Source of the DNA: SAR116 cluster bacterium | GTDB taxonomy: Bacteria; Pseudomonadota; Alphaproteobacteria; Puniceispirillales; Puniceispirillaceae | Assembly: GCA_004212735.1 (NCBI GenBank) | Contig: SHBD01000002.1 | Location: forward strand, 92,323-156,322 | Length of the DNA: 64,000 bases | Reading direction: 5' to 3' | Shown: positions 1 to 9,490 of the stretch, piece after piece | Position numbering within the stretch: the first letter of the stretch is position 1 | How the letters are laid out: the number at the start of each line of letters is the position of its first letter | The notes under the pieces: generated by a model | Seen by the model: the letters and a program-made list of their open reading frames with translations, nothing else | Database searches by the model: none | What the model was told of the DNA's origin: nothing | Program-made: the position numbers and the translations under genes

Positions 1-75
1 GCCGGCATCCGCCATTCCTGTCAGCAGATCGTTATCCGCGCCCCCCTCAGCGAAATCAGGACCCTTGGTCGGCAT
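1..75 (-). CDS. Partial start of a possible RTX-type calcium-binding protein
   Basis: The window edge cuts this gene, so only about 25 codons are visible, beginning at an ATG whose complement lies at 73-75. The translated start MPTKGPDFAEGGADND continues with LLTGMADAG. This resembles the glycine- and aspartate-rich nonapeptide of RTX/hemolysin-type calcium-binding repeats (GGxGxDxLx). The gene would diverge from chrA across 48 bp. The frame is also open upstream of this ATG as far as about position 150, so the start is uncertain. The stretch is too short to exclude chance. Confidence 0.35.
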   Translation of the reverse strand, partial: MPTKGPDFAEGGADNDLLTGMADAG

Positions 76-123
76 GAGCTGAAATGGGCTTTCCGCCGCA
101 GCGACAGCTAGGGCGACCGGACC

Positions 124-1479
124 ATGCGCAAGGTAAAATCTGCTGATCAATCACCAAAGATTAATCTCGGCGATCTTGGTGTGTGGCTGAAGATTGGCAT
201 TTTATCCTTCGGCGGACCGGCCGCACAGATCGCCCTGATGCACCGCGAAATTGTCGAAAAGCGCCAGTGGTTGAGCGAACAGCAATATCTGAATGCGCTC
301 AGTTTCTGCATGTTGCTGCCCGGACCAGAAGCCATGCAGCTTGCCACCTACGCCGGATGGCGGCGGGCCGGCTTGGCCGGTGGGTTGCTGGCCGGTCTCA
401 GTTTCATCATGCCGGGCGCACTGATCATTCTGGCACTCGCGCTCATATATGTATCCTTCGGGCAGAACCTGTTGCTGGCGTCGCTGTTTTCTGGAATCAA
501 AGCCGCGGTGATTGTGATTGTCCTGCATTCACTGCTGCGGATTGCGCGGCGGACGATGAGGGGCATTGCCGATTGGTCCATTGCAGTGCTTGCCTTCATC
601 GGCATCTTCTTTGTGGACATTCCCTTCCCGCTGATCCTGTTAATAGCGGCAGCTTTCGGCTATTTTGCCACGACAACTGGTGATGAACGCACATCAAGCC
701 AGCAGCCAAGCACCACTCAGCTAATTACCGGCCAACCAAGCGCAACCAGAACATTGATGATTGTTGCGGCTGGTCTGGTCATATGGCTTCTGCCATTGCT
801 GGGATTGGCACTTCTTGCCGATCAGACAATTCTGCCGCAGCTTGCGCACTTCTTTGCCAAACTGGCAATTGTCACCTTTGGCGGGGCCTATGCCGTGCTG
901 GCCTATATGGGCCAGGAGGTTGTGAGCCAGTATAACTGGCTCAGCACGCCCGAGATGATGGATGGTCTTGGCCTTGCCGAGACCACGCCCGGACCCCTGA
1001 TTCTGGTAACCGAGTTTGTTGGTTTCATTGCCGCCTATCGTGATGCACTCGCCACCTCCGGAGGCGCAGTCAATGGTGCGAGCCCATTGATTTTTGGCTG
1101 TGTCGGGGCGCTGGTAACGCTGTGGGCCACTTTTGCGCCCTGTTTTTTGTGGATTTTCAGTGCCGGCCCCTATGTCGAGTGGATTGTTGCCAAGCCACGA
1201 TTGAATAATGCGCTGGGCGGCATTACCGCGGCGGTTGTCGGGGTGATTGCCAATCTGTCGGTCTGGTTTGCAATGCATGTATTCTTCGGCGAGGTCGAGA
1301 TGGTGGAAAGAGGAATGTTCCAGATCCTGATACCCGATCTCACCAGCGTCGAATGGGGCATCGTCCCCATCGCGCTAATTTGCGGTTTGTTGTTGTTCTG
1401 GCGTCAGTGGGACAGCTGGAGGATCATTGCCATTGCTGCAGCGTTGGGAGTTGGCCTTTATAATTTCTGGCCTTCATGA
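124..1479 (+). CDS. chrA: Chromate transporter ChrA, two-domain form
   Basis: Inner-membrane protein of the CHR family; characterised members export chromate. The 451 residues hold two homologous halves, as expected for the long bidomain form. The N-terminal half has an FGGPAAQIALMHREIVE segment (about 30-46) and a PGPEAMQLATYAGW motif. The C-terminal half repeats this as FGGAYAVLAYMGQE (about 257-270) and TTPGPL. Each half is followed by a run of hydrophobic helices. The ATG at 124 is preceded by a weak AGGG. It stands alone, divergent from the edge gene. The family call is secure; the substrate in this organism is not tested. Confidence 0.9.
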   Translation: MRKVKSADQSPKINLGDLGVWLKIGILSFGGPAAQIALMHREIVEKRQWLSEQQYLNALSFCMLLPGPEAMQLATYAGWRRAGLAGGLLAGLSFIMPGALIILALALIYVSFGQNLLLASLFSGIKAAVIVIVLHSLLRIARRTMRGIADWSIAVLAFIGIFFVDIPFPLILLIAAAFGYFATTTGDERTSSQQPSTTQLITGQPSATRTLMIVAAGLVIWLLPLLGLALLADQTILPQLAHFFAKLAIVTFGGAYAVLAYMGQEVVSQYNWLSTPEMMDGLGLAETTPGPLILVTEFVGFIAAYRDALATSGGAVNGASPLIFGCVGALVTLWATFAPCFLWIFSAGPYVEWIVAKPRLNNALGGITAAVVGVIANLSVWFAMHVFFGEVEMVERGMFQILIPDLTSVEWGIVPIALICGLLLFWRQWDSWRIIAIAAALGVGLYNFWPS

Positions 1480-1537
1480 TTTCTCGTCTTCATGAAATTT
1501 GGCCACCCCCAACAAGCAGAAAAAAGATCATCACAAT

Positions 1538-1566
1538 TTGCCTTTATGGCCATGCTTTGCCATAAC
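1538..1566 (+). promoter_or_regulatory. Candidate sigma70-type promoter for purH
   Basis: TTGCCT at 1538-1543 and CATAAC at 1561-1566 are separated by 17 bp. TGC immediately precedes the -10 box, giving an extended -10 form. The expected transcription start near 1573 lies about 50 nt upstream of the purH ATG. This is pattern matching only. Confidence 0.4.
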
Positions 1567-1624
1567 AGCGCCAGCTAACCAACACCATAACTGACCACCC
1601 ATTGAGATGAGCAGGAACCCCGTC

Positions 1625-3181
1625 ATGTCCATTCGCCGCGCGTTATTATCCGTGTCTGATAAAACCGGGTTGGAGGATTTCGCCCGCCGCCTTGAGGCAG
1701 CCGGTATTGAGATACTCTCGACAGGAGGTACCGCACGTCAGCTGCGTGAGGCAGATATCATGGTTACCGATGTGGCGTCTGTTACCGGGTTTCCCGAAAT
1801 TATGGACGGCCGGGTAAAAACCCTGCATCCGAAAATCCATGGTGGTCTGTTGGCCCGAAGAGACAACGAGGACCATCTGGCAGCAATGAAGAACGAGGCC
1901 ATCCGGGGCATAGATCTGCTGGTGGTGAATCTTTACCCGTTCGAAGCCACACTCGCGACAACACAGGATCGTGCAACTTTGATTGAGAATATCGATATTG
2001 GCGGACCTGCCATGCTGCGCGCGGCAGCCAAGAATCACGAGTTTGTAACGGTTGCCTGTGATCCCTCCGATTATCAAAAGATCGCCGCTGAGATTGATGA
2101 AAAAGGGGAAACCAGTCTCGCCACACGGCAGATGCTTGCCGCCAAGACCTTTGCCAGAACAGCCGCCTATGATGCCGCGATTGCCAGCTGGTTGGCCAAT
2201 GAAAAACTGCCAGAAAAGGTGAGTTTTGCTGGCACGCGCACGCTGGCGCTGCGCTACGGCGAAAATCCGCATCAGGAAGCAGCCCTCTATAAAAGTGCAC
2301 ATGCGCGCACTGGTGTTGGCACTGCCGTGCAGGTTCAGGGCAAGCCGCTTTCCTATAACAATATCAATGACACGGATGCCGCGTTTGAGCTTGTTGCCGA
2401 ATTTGAAGCACCGACCATCTGCATCATAAAACACGCCAATCCCTGTGGAGTCGCGTCCGCCACCAGCCTCAGCGAGGCCTGGCAGGCAGCTTTGGCAGCC
2501 GATCCGGTGAGCGCATTTGGCGGTATAGTGGCAATGAACAGGTCACTCGATGAGCAGACAGCAATGGCGGTAACCAATATCTTTACCGAGGTTGTGATCG
2601 CGCCAGAGGCGAGCGATGCTGCGAAGGCAATCATGGCGGCCAAACCCAATCTGCGGTTGTTGCTAACAGGCGGCCTGCCCGACCCACGCGACAGTCTCAC
2701 CAAGATCAAATCCGTCGCCGGTGGCTTTTTGATGCAGTCGCGCGATGGTGGCATGATCGGACCGGATGATCTCAAGATCGTGACGAAGCGTCCGCCGACC
2801 ACCGCCGAAATGAGCGACATGATGTTTGCCTGGAAAGTTGCCAAACACGTCAAGTCGAATGCCATCGTTTTTGTCAAGGACGGCAGCACGGCAGGCGTTG
2901 GTGCCGGCCAGATGAGCCGCGTCGATTCGGCCCGTATCGCTGCACAGAAAGCCCGCGACATGGCGACACATCACGGCTGGCCCGTCAGCCGCACGATTGG
3001 CTCTGTTGTTGCCTCGGATGCGTTTTTTCCCTTTGCAGACGGTTTGGAAGTGTTGATTGAGGCAGGTGCCACCGCGGTGGTGCAGCCGGGTGGCTCAAAG
3101 CGTGATGACGAGGTTATCGCCGCCGCCGACGCCGCTGGCATTGCCATGGCGTTTACCGGAATGCGGCATTTTAATCACTAA
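1625..3181 (+). CDS. purH: Bifunctional AICAR formyltransferase / IMP cyclohydrolase
   Basis: Catalyses the last two steps of de novo IMP synthesis in the cytosol. The N-terminal MGS-like cyclohydrolase domain shows [17 protein letters not shown] and [15 protein letters not shown]. The C-terminal transformylase domain shows [35 protein letters not shown] and [12 protein letters not shown] place the start at the ATG at 1625 (518 residues) because AGGA at 1613-1616 lies 8 nt upstream and [13 protein letters not shown] matches the usual family start. An in-frame ATG at 1607 would add six residues. It is monocistronic and convergent with mutY. purD lies far away at 45.7 kb. Confidence 0.97.
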   Translation: MSIRRALLSVSDKTGLEDFARRLEAAGIEILSTGGTARQLREADIMVTDVASVTGFPEIMDGRVKTLHPKIHGGLLARRDNEDHLAAMKNEAIRGIDLLVVNLYPFEATLATTQDRATLIENIDIGGPAMLRAAAKNHEFVTVACDPSDYQKIAAEIDEKGETSLATRQMLAAKTFARTAAYDAAIASWLANEKLPEKVSFAGTRTLALRYGENPHQEAALYKSAHARTGVGTAVQVQGKPLSYNNINDTDAAFELVAEFEAPTICIIKHANPCGVASATSLSEAWQAALAADPVSAFGGIVAMNRSLDEQTAMAVTNIFTEVVIAPEASDAAKAIMAAKPNLRLLLTGGLPDPRDSLTKIKSVAGGFLMQSRDGGMIGPDDLKIVTKRPPTTAEMSDMMFAWKVAKHVKSNAIVFVKDGSTAGVGAGQMSRVDSARIAAQKARDMATHHGWPVSRTIGSVVASDAFFPFADGLEVLIEAGATAVVQPGGSKRDDEVIAAADAAGIAMAFTGMRHFNH

Positions 3182-3251
3182 TGTCGGGCAATCGCTTGTA
3201 TGGTACAGTTGCTAGCGCACCTCAATGACCTGTGCTGGCCTTGCCCGGTCC

Positions 3252-4316
3252 TCACATGGCTGTCTGTGCTGCCTTCCAGACCTTGCGCATCAGGCTGGGC
3301 AGGTCTGCCGGCCTCACTGACCTCCAGTCACCCGGGATGGTGAGACCTGCCACGTCTGCTTTCGGGTCAATGTCTGCTACCGCCACCTCCATCTCCACGG
3401 CAAAATGCGTAAACACATGCTGGACACTCGTGTCGAGGCGTCGCCATGCCGCGGGAAATGGCGCTGCGGTAAGCGCGGCTTCGCTATCAAAGATTTCGCC
3501 CCGCGTTGCCCACCCAGTTGACGGAAAGGCAAGCATTCCACCAAGCATGCCGCTATCTTGGCGGCGAATCAGAAAGGCCTCGCCGGAGTGTGAGCGTGCG
3601 ACAAAGGCAATGCCCCGGCGAGTCTCTTTGGCTTTCTTTGCAGGCTTGACCGGAAAGGCCTCAACCGTTCCGGCGGCGAAGGCTGCACAGCGATCGGCAA
3701 AGGGGCAGGATTGACAATTCGCGCCCTTGGGTGTGCAGACGGCATTGGCAAAATCCATCAGCGCCTGCGGAAAATCCGATGGTCGCTTATCCGGCATAAT
3801 GGCGGCATAATGGCGTCCGATTTCTGTTTTTGCCGCTGGCAAAGGCGTGGAAACGCCAAAGAACCGCGCCATCACCCGCTCAATATTGCCATCAACAACA
3901 ACACTGCGCTGGCCAAAGGCAATCGCACTTATGGCACCAGCTGTATAGGGGCCAACACCGGCAAGCGTGCGAAGTTCATCACTGGTCTGCGGGAACTCGC
4001 CACCCCATTCATCAGCAACGAATTTGGCCGCTTTGTGCAGATTGCGGGCACGGGCGTAATATCCCAACCCAGCCCAGGCAGCAAGGACATCATCCAATGG
4101 TGCGCAAGCCAGATCCTCGATCCGTGGCCAGCGGCGTATAAAGTCCAGGAAATAGGGAATGACCGTGGTGACAACAGTCTGTTGCAGCATGATCTCAGAC
4201 AGCCAGACATGATATGCGGGTGCCAACTCCGGCCAGCGTCGCCGCCATGGAAGATCGCGCCCATGCTGGTCATACCAGGAAAACAAAGCAGTAGATGCAA
4301 AAACACGCTCAGTCAT
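3252..4316 (-). CDS. mutY: A/G-specific adenine DNA glycosylase
   Basis: Base-excision repair enzyme that removes adenine paired with 8-oxoguanine. Visible features are SEIMLQQT with the catalytic glutamate, the helix-hairpin-helix segment LAGVGPYTAGAISAI, and VVDGNIERV with the catalytic aspartate. A 4Fe-4S loop follows with C-x6-C-x2-C-x5-C spacing (CTPKGANCQSCPFADRC). The C-terminal third has the character of the NUDIX-like 8-oxoG recognition domain. MTERVFAST at 4316 fits the family start (354 residues); an upstream ATG at 4352 is possible. It diverges from the DUF721 gene, part of a mutY-DUF721-dsbA-smc order common in alphaproteobacteria. Confidence 0.95.
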   Translation of the reverse strand: MTERVFASTALFSWYDQHGRDLPWRRRWPELAPAYHVWLSEIMLQQTVVTTVIPYFLDFIRRWPRIEDLACAPLDDVLAAWAGLGYYARARNLHKAAKFVADEWGGEFPQTSDELRTLAGVGPYTAGAISAIAFGQRSVVVDGNIERVMARFFGVSTPLPAAKTEIGRHYAAIMPDKRPSDFPQALMDFANAVCTPKGANCQSCPFADRCAAFAAGTVEAFPVKPAKKAKETRRGIAFVARSHSGEAFLIRRQDSGMLGGMLAFPSTGWATRGEIFDSEAALTAAPFPAAWRRLDTSVQHVFTHFAVEMEVAVADIDPKADVAGLTIPGDWRSVRPADLPSLMRKVWKAAQTAM

Positions 4317-4449
4317 GCCCCAGACAGTCTCACAAGCGCCATTCCAAATCAACCTGTCGCCAGACTGTCGGGAGGCATCGCCAGCCGGGCAGATTTCGTG
4401 CTATGATCAGCCTTGAAGTGCAGGAACATATCAACCGAAACAGTGGATC

Positions 4450-4938
4450 ATGGCTGACGACCCAACGCGCAAAAAATATATGACCCGCCTCTCGAAGCTC
4501 GTTGATCCGATGATCGAGCCGAGCGCACGGGCACGGGGTTTTGTTCTCTCGCGGCTAATTTCACATTGGCAACAGATCGCCGGTGACATGGCCAGCTGGT
4601 GCCAACCGGTTGAGCTGAAGTTTACCAAGGGTGAGACAAGCAATGGTATCCTGAAGCTGGCGATCGCCAGTGGGCGTGGCCCCGAGGCAAACCAGCAAAC
4701 CGAAAACCTCATCAGCCGCGTCAATGCCGCCTTTGGTTACGCCGCGGTTGGCAGATTGGCCTTTGTTCAGACGCTCCAGGCAAAGCCCTCGCGCCCAGAA
4801 CAGCCGGAAGCCAAACCGCATGATACGCAGGCGCAGACCAATCAGTCCATCTGGACGCTTGATGAAAAACTGCAGCAGATAAAATCTCCTGAATTGCGGG
4901 CTGCATTGCGCCGTCTTGGCACGCCTCAGGACAGGTGA
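4450..4938 (+). CDS. DUF721 / DciA-like protein
   Basis: 162-residue protein of the DUF721 family, which includes DciA, the loader or regulator of the replicative helicase DnaB in bacteria lacking DnaC. The family core is ARARGFVLSRLISHWQQIAG (about 25-44), then a strand-rich segment with LKLAIASGRGPE. The C-terminal tail is charged and proline-rich and probably disordered. The start ATG at 4450 gives MADDPTRKKYMTRLS. The gene lies divergently beside mutY and just upstream of the dsbA-like gene and smc. The replication role is inferred from the family. Confidence 0.75.
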   Translation: MADDPTRKKYMTRLSKLVDPMIEPSARARGFVLSRLISHWQQIAGDMASWCQPVELKFTKGETSNGILKLAIASGRGPEANQQTENLISRVNAAFGYAAVGRLAFVQTLQAKPSRPEQPEAKPHDTQAQTNQSIWTLDEKLQQIKSPELRAALRRLGTPQDR

Positions 4939-5072
4939 TCCTGCCCGTTAGGGACATGGCCTAATGGCAAAATGGAATGATGACGCAATAACCCAAAGTA
5001 ACGGGGGAAAAACCATGTGGATGACAGATTCACGCATTGCCCCGAAAACTGGCTTCGATTATGGTAAGACTT

Positions 5073-5717
5073 ATGACACATTTTCATTTCATCACAACGC
5101 CTGAATCGCGCCGGCACTTCATCAAAGGCATGACAACGGCAACACTTATTGCGGGGATTCCGCAGATTGCCCTTGGCGCAAATATCAGCCTCGAGGAGTC
5201 TGTTGCACCGCGCATGCTTGGTAAGAGCGACGCACCCGTACAGGTGGCTGAATATTACTCGATGACCTGCGGTCACTGCGCGGATTTCCACAACAACATC
5301 TTCCCTACCGTCAAATCTAAATTGATCGATACGGGTATTGTGCGATTCGAAATGCGGCCGTTTCCGCTCGATGGGCTGGCGCTGCGGGCGCATGCGCTGG
5401 TTCGCAGCGTACCCCAGAAGAAATTCTTCCCCCTCGTCAAGGTATTGCTGGCACAACATCCGGTCTGGGTGCGTGCTGAGGATCCGCTTGCTGCTTTGAT
5501 GAAAATCGCCCGACTTGCCGGGGTAAGTGCTGAGGAATTCAACGCAATCATGCGGAACCGTGAATTGCTGGAGGCCATCGTTGCCCTAAGACAGGAAGGG
5601 ACTGATGATTGGCAAATCGCCTCAACGCCAAGTTTTGTAATCAATGATGATGAAGTACTCTCGGGCAATATGACTTATGAAGATTTTGCCGAAAGGCTCA
5701 GCGCGTTTGGCGCCTGA
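5073..5717 (+). CDS. DsbA-family thiol:disulfide oxidoreductase with Tat-type signal
   Basis: Periplasmic thioredoxin-fold protein. From the ATG at 5073 (214 residues) it carries a twin-arginine-like leader SRRHFIKG followed by a hydrophobic stretch TTATLIAGIPQIALGA. Mature parts are MTCGHCADFH with the CxxC active site and STPSFVIND with the cis-proline. A longer reading from a TTG at 5037 is possible but would bury the twin-arginine motif further in. Its place between a DUF721 gene and smc is conserved in alphaproteobacteria. DsbB at 58.3 kb could be its redox partner. Tat export is inference from the motif. Confidence 0.88.
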   Translation: MTHFHFITTPESRRHFIKGMTTATLIAGIPQIALGANISLEESVAPRMLGKSDAPVQVAEYYSMTCGHCADFHNNIFPTVKSKLIDTGIVRFEMRPFPLDGLALRAHALVRSVPQKKFFPLVKVLLAQHPVWVRAEDPLAALMKIARLAGVSAEEFNAIMRNRELLEAIVALRQEGTDDWQIASTPSFVINDDEVLSGNMTYEDFAERLSAFGA

Positions 5718-5765
5718 TCGTTCCCTCTTGACGAATTTTCATTCCAGCTGCTGGGGGCATGATCT

Positions 5766-8700
5766 TTGATTTTTCGAAGCCTGAAAATGGCCGGCTTCAA
5801 ATCCTTTGCCGAAATTGCAGAGGTTGAGATCGAACCTGGAATGACCGGCATTGTTGGCCCGAATGGCTGCGGCAAATCAAATGTCGTTGAAGGGCTGCGC
5901 TGGGTTATGGGTGAGAGCAACGCCCGCCAGATGCGCGGCGGCGAAATGGATGATCTGATTTTTTCCGGAACGGATCAGCGGCCAGCACGCAACCTGGCTG
6001 AAATCACGCTGAATTTGGATAATTCAAAGCGGGTCGCACCGGCTGAATTCAACAATGATGATGATATCGAGATCACCCGTAAGATTGAGCGTGGGAAAGG
6101 CAGCAGCTATTTCGTCAATGCCAAACCAGCCAGAGCCAAGGATGTGCAACTTCTGTTTGCCGACTCGGCAACTGGTGCCCGATCATCGGGCATGGTTAGC
6201 CAGGGAAGAATTGGCGCAATTGTAGGGGCAAAACCGAATGATCGGCGTGCCCTTCTCGAGGAAGCGGCGAACATCACTGGTCTGCACTCGCGCCGTCATG
6301 AGGCAGAATTGCGGTTGCGTGGCGCAGAAACGAATTTGGAGCGCCTTGATGACGTGATTGCTGGCCTGATCGAACAGCGCGACTCACTCCGCAAACAGGC
6401 GCGCCAGGCAAGCCGTTACAGGTCCGTGGCTGACCGCATTCGCAAGGCCGAAGCCCAGCTTCTGCTCGCCAAATGGACCGCTGGCGAGACAAGTCTTGGC
6501 AATTGTGAGGCCGATTTGCATAGCATTCGGCTCAACGTTGCCGAAAAAACGGAAGCAGCGGCGAAAAGCGCAACACGCAGAGCCGAACTCGCCGCCACTC
6601 TGCCTCCCCTGCGCGAGGCCGAGGTTGCCAAGGCGGCGGAATATCAACGCCTGTCAATCGGCCGGGACGAGCTCGACCGCGAGGAAGAGCGTATCCGGGA
6701 TGCGTTGGCAAAGCTGCACACACAACAGGAGCAGATCGGGCGTGATATGGCGCGTGAAACCGAACTGCGCGACGACGCAACAGCCGCCAGTGGCAGGCTT
6801 GGTCAGGAAATCATCGAATTACAAAAACAGATTGATGAAGCAACACCTCAGCGTGAAGCCACCAATCTGGAGCTGGAAGTCGCCCGTGAGAGTGTCCGTC
6901 TCACCGAGGCTGCTCTCGCCGAGGCCAGCGCAAAGCTGCGCGCGGCAGCGACAACACGAGCTGCTTTGGCCAATCGCATTGCTGATCTGCGTAACCGGAA
7001 AAATGCTTCCGAGAACGCGCTTGCTGCACTCGATATCACCTCTATGGCTGAACAGGCAAAGACAGCACAAGCAGCATTGGTGACTGCGGAGATCCTGTAT
7101 GAGGACAAACGCGGCGCACTGGAAAGGGCTGAAAATGCGCTGTCTGATGCGCAAGCCAGCACCGAGACTGCGATCAACGCGCAGCGGGATGCGGAGGCCA
7201 ATCTGACCCGCCTTCAGGCCGAGATTGACGCTTTGCAATTCTTGCTCGCCGACACCGGAAATCCGGATGAGGTCCCGGTTGCCGATCTGCTCAGCGTGAA
7301 GGACGGCATGGAGGACGCACTCGCCGCCTATCTTGCCGATGAGTTGGGCGCTCCCATCGACGCCGGCGTTCACAGCTATTGGCGCACACTTAGCACCAAA
7401 TCAGACCTCAATCCCCCAGAGGGCAGTTTGCCGCTGGCAAATTTCATTGAAGGCACCTCAGGATTGAACGCGACGTTGGCTGGTGTTGGCGTGGTCGATG
7501 ATGCAGCACAGGCGGAGTCGCTGCAGGCCGATATGCGCCCGGGCCAGGCACTGACCACCCGCAATGGCGGCTTGTGGCGGTGGGATGGCTTCGTTCGCAA
7601 GGCAAGCGGCAATGATAAAAGCGCTGAACGGATCCGCCAGCGGCAACGGCTTGATGTGTTGCAGAAAAAAGCCATGCAAGCGGCGAGTGATGGCACGGCG
7701 CGCCAAGAAGCCAAAGCCGACGCTGAGAAAAATCTGGCAAAATGCCGTGACGATATGACGACAACTCGTGCCGAGGCAGGTGCGGCAGAACAGGAATTTG
7801 CTGCCACCCGCCGCACCGCCGAGTCCGAATCACTGAAACTGCAATCCGCAAAGGACCGTGCCAGCGATTTGCAGACCGCCCTTGATACGATGTCCACGGA
7901 GTTGCTGTCCTGCGAGGCTGAAGCCGCGGCTATGGGTGATGATGCAGCGCTGAAAGAGGCGGAGACAGGCGCCCGCTCCGCTGCAGAGGCAGTGCGCGAA
8001 AATCTGAGTGAGGTGATGCAGACCGTCTCGCGCCTGAATGAATTGATCCGCAGCACCACGCAGCGCATGGGTGAGTGCGAGCGTGAGCGCAAAGCATGGC
8101 AGGACAGGCTGGATGGGGCAGCGAGGCGCGTCACGGAAATGCAAAACAGGCTTGGCGATGGCGAACGCGAACAGGGGCGGCTTCAGGCTCTGCCTGCCGA
8201 TCTGGAACGTCAACGCCATGAGATGGCTGACCGGCTGGAAGTGGCCGCAGAGAAACGGCAGCAGGCCGGCGACGCCTTGCAGCAGGCCGAAACCGCACTT
8301 GCCAGCGCGGAAACGGCGCAACGTGAGAGCGATACAGCACTGGCTGGTGAGCGCGAGACATTGATCCGGACTGAGGGACAGTTGGAGCGGGTGCGCGAGA
8401 CCATGAGTGCACTGCGGGAAAACATTGCCGAAAAACTCGGCTGCGAGCCGCAGGATGTGGCAACAATCGCTGAGATTAGCGATCCCGTATCGCTGCCGGA
8501 TGTGCACACCCTTGATGACAAGGTCCAGCGGCTGATTCGTGAGCGTGACAACATTGGGCCAGTCAATCTGCGCGCCGAGGCAGAGATGGAGGAGGTTGCA
8601 ACGCGGATTGCCAGCATGGAAGAGGAGCGGGATGATTTGCTCGCTGCCATCGCCAAGCTGAGAAGTGCCATCAGCCAGTTGAACCGAGAAGGACGGGAGC

Positions 8701-9185
8701 GACTGCTGCGCAGCTTTGCCGAGGTGAATGGGCATTTCAAGGCATTGTTCAAACAGCTGTTTGGCGGTGGCAATGCGGAGCTACAGCTTACCGAAGCGGA
8801 TGATCCGCTTGATGCCGGGCTTGAGATCATGGCAAGTCCCCCCGGCAAACGCCTCCAATCGCTGTCATTGCTGTCCGGTGGTGAGCAGGCATTGACAGCA
8901 CTGGCCATCATTTTTGCGGTGTTTTTGACAAATCCGGCCCCAATCTGCGTTCTTGACGAGGTCGATGCACCCCTCGATGATTCGAATGTAGTGAGGTTTT
9001 GTGATTTGCTGCGCGACATCTGTTCAAAGACAGATACCAGATTCCTTGTTGTCACCCATCACCGAATGACAATGGCGCGCATGGATCGGCTATTCGGCGT
9101 GACAATGGAGCAGCAAGGCGTGTCAAAACTGGTGTCGGTCGACCTGCAGACGGCTGAGCGGATCCGCGACGCTGCGGTGGCCTAA
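5766..9185 (+). CDS. smc: Chromosome segregation ATPase SMC
   Basis: Condensin-type ATPase that compacts and resolves the chromosome. The 1139 residues are of usual length. The N-terminal Walker A is GPNGCGKSN (about 31-39). Long coiled coils flank a hinge at about 500-620. The C-terminal head has the ABC signature LLSGGEQALTALAI (about 1035) and Walker B ICVLDEVDAPLDD. The start is a TTG at 5766, chosen because the first residues (IFRSLKMAGFKSF) align with the family start and GGGGG lies 8 nt upstream. The next in-frame ATG at 5787 would remove the first strand. ScpA and ScpB are not in the window. Confidence 0.97.
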   Translation: MIFRSLKMAGFKSFAEIAEVEIEPGMTGIVGPNGCGKSNVVEGLRWVMGESNARQMRGGEMDDLIFSGTDQRPARNLAEITLNLDNSKRVAPAEFNNDDDIEITRKIERGKGSSYFVNAKPARAKDVQLLFADSATGARSSGMVSQGRIGAIVGAKPNDRRALLEEAANITGLHSRRHEAELRLRGAETNLERLDDVIAGLIEQRDSLRKQARQASRYRSVADRIRKAEAQLLLAKWTAGETSLGNCEADLHSIRLNVAEKTEAAAKSATRRAELAATLPPLREAEVAKAAEYQRLSIGRDELDREEERIRDALAKLHTQQEQIGRDMARETELRDDATAASGRLGQEIIELQKQIDEATPQREATNLELEVARESVRLTEAALAEASAKLRAAATTRAALANRIADLRNRKNASENALAALDITSMAEQAKTAQAALVTAEILYEDKRGALERAENALSDAQASTETAINAQRDAEANLTRLQAEIDALQFLLADTGNPDEVPVADLLSVKDGMEDALAAYLADELGAPIDAGVHSYWRTLSTKSDLNPPEGSLPLANFIEGTSGLNATLAGVGVVDDAAQAESLQADMRPGQALTTRNGGLWRWDGFVRKASGNDKSAERIRQRQRLDVLQKKAMQAASDGTARQEAKADAEKNLAKCRDDMTTTRAEAGAAEQEFAATRRTAESESLKLQSAKDRASDLQTALDTMSTELLSCEAEAAAMGDDAALKEAETGARSAAEAVRENLSEVMQTVSRLNELIRSTTQRMGECERERKAWQDRLDGAARRVTEMQNRLGDGEREQGRLQALPADLERQRHEMADRLEVAAEKRQQAGDALQQAETALASAETAQRESDTALAGERETLIRTEGQLERVRETMSALRENIAEKLGCEPQDVATIAEISDPVSLPDVHTLDDKVQRLIRERDNIGPVNLRAEAEMEEVATRIASMEEERDDLLAAIAKLRSAISQLNREGRERLLRSFAEVNGHFKALFKQLFGGGNAELQLTEADDPLDAGLEIMASPPGKRLQSLSLLSGGEQALTALAIIFAVFLTNPAPICVLDEVDAPLDDSNVVRFCDLLRDICSKTDTRFLVVTHHRMTMARMDRLFGVTMEQQGVSKLVSVDLQTAERIRDAAVA

Positions 9186-9490
9186 TTTGGGGTCAATCCG
9201 GGCCAACTTCCAAAGACATTTTTTCTGTGGAATCCAAGCCTCACAGACAATCTTTACTGCCCGTCATTTTCACTGCTCGGCAAAAGGATTGAAGGCTTGA
9301 CAAAGACTAAGGCAGACCCCTATGTTGTGCGCGTTTCTGGCAGGGGGTTTGCGGTCACTTTTGAGGGCGTAAAACACTCTACCGAGCGATAGAGGAAACA
9401 GCACACAGGACGGACCAAACCATCTTCTATTTCCGTTAGCCATGATGTTGATTTCATGAACAGAAATCAGCGAACATCCGGACAGGGCGA
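9186..9490. other. Intergenic region between smc and atpI
   Basis: 305 bp without a firm gene. It holds the candidate atp promoter described separately. There is a weak inverted repeat CTGTGG...TCACAG around 9225-9246 without a T tract. The smc frame stays open after its TAA for about 68 codons and ends at TAG 9390-9392. Its last part (TTG at 9297, preceded by AAGGA) could encode a 31-residue peptide containing DPYVVRVSGRGFAVTFEGV. I do not call it a gene, since the TTGACA of the promoter coincides with that start. Confidence 0.5.
9297..9326 (+). promoter_or_regulatory. Candidate sigma70-type promoter of the F0 ATP synthase operon
   Basis: A consensus -35 TTGACA (9297-9302) and TATGTT (9321-9326) are separated by 18 bp, with the predicted start near 9333. 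It lies 165 bp upstream of atpI and is the best promoter match in this gap. Confidence 0.5.

Noticed and set aside
3184..3246. CGGGCAA/TTGCCCG inverted repeat between purH and mutY as a terminator
   Set aside because: The arms are about 50 nt apart with no T tract, so a functional hairpin is doubtful.
7376..9055. Several long antisense frames inside smc
   Set aside because: Low-complexity Ser/Ala/Arg shadows of the coiled-coil codons with no domain.
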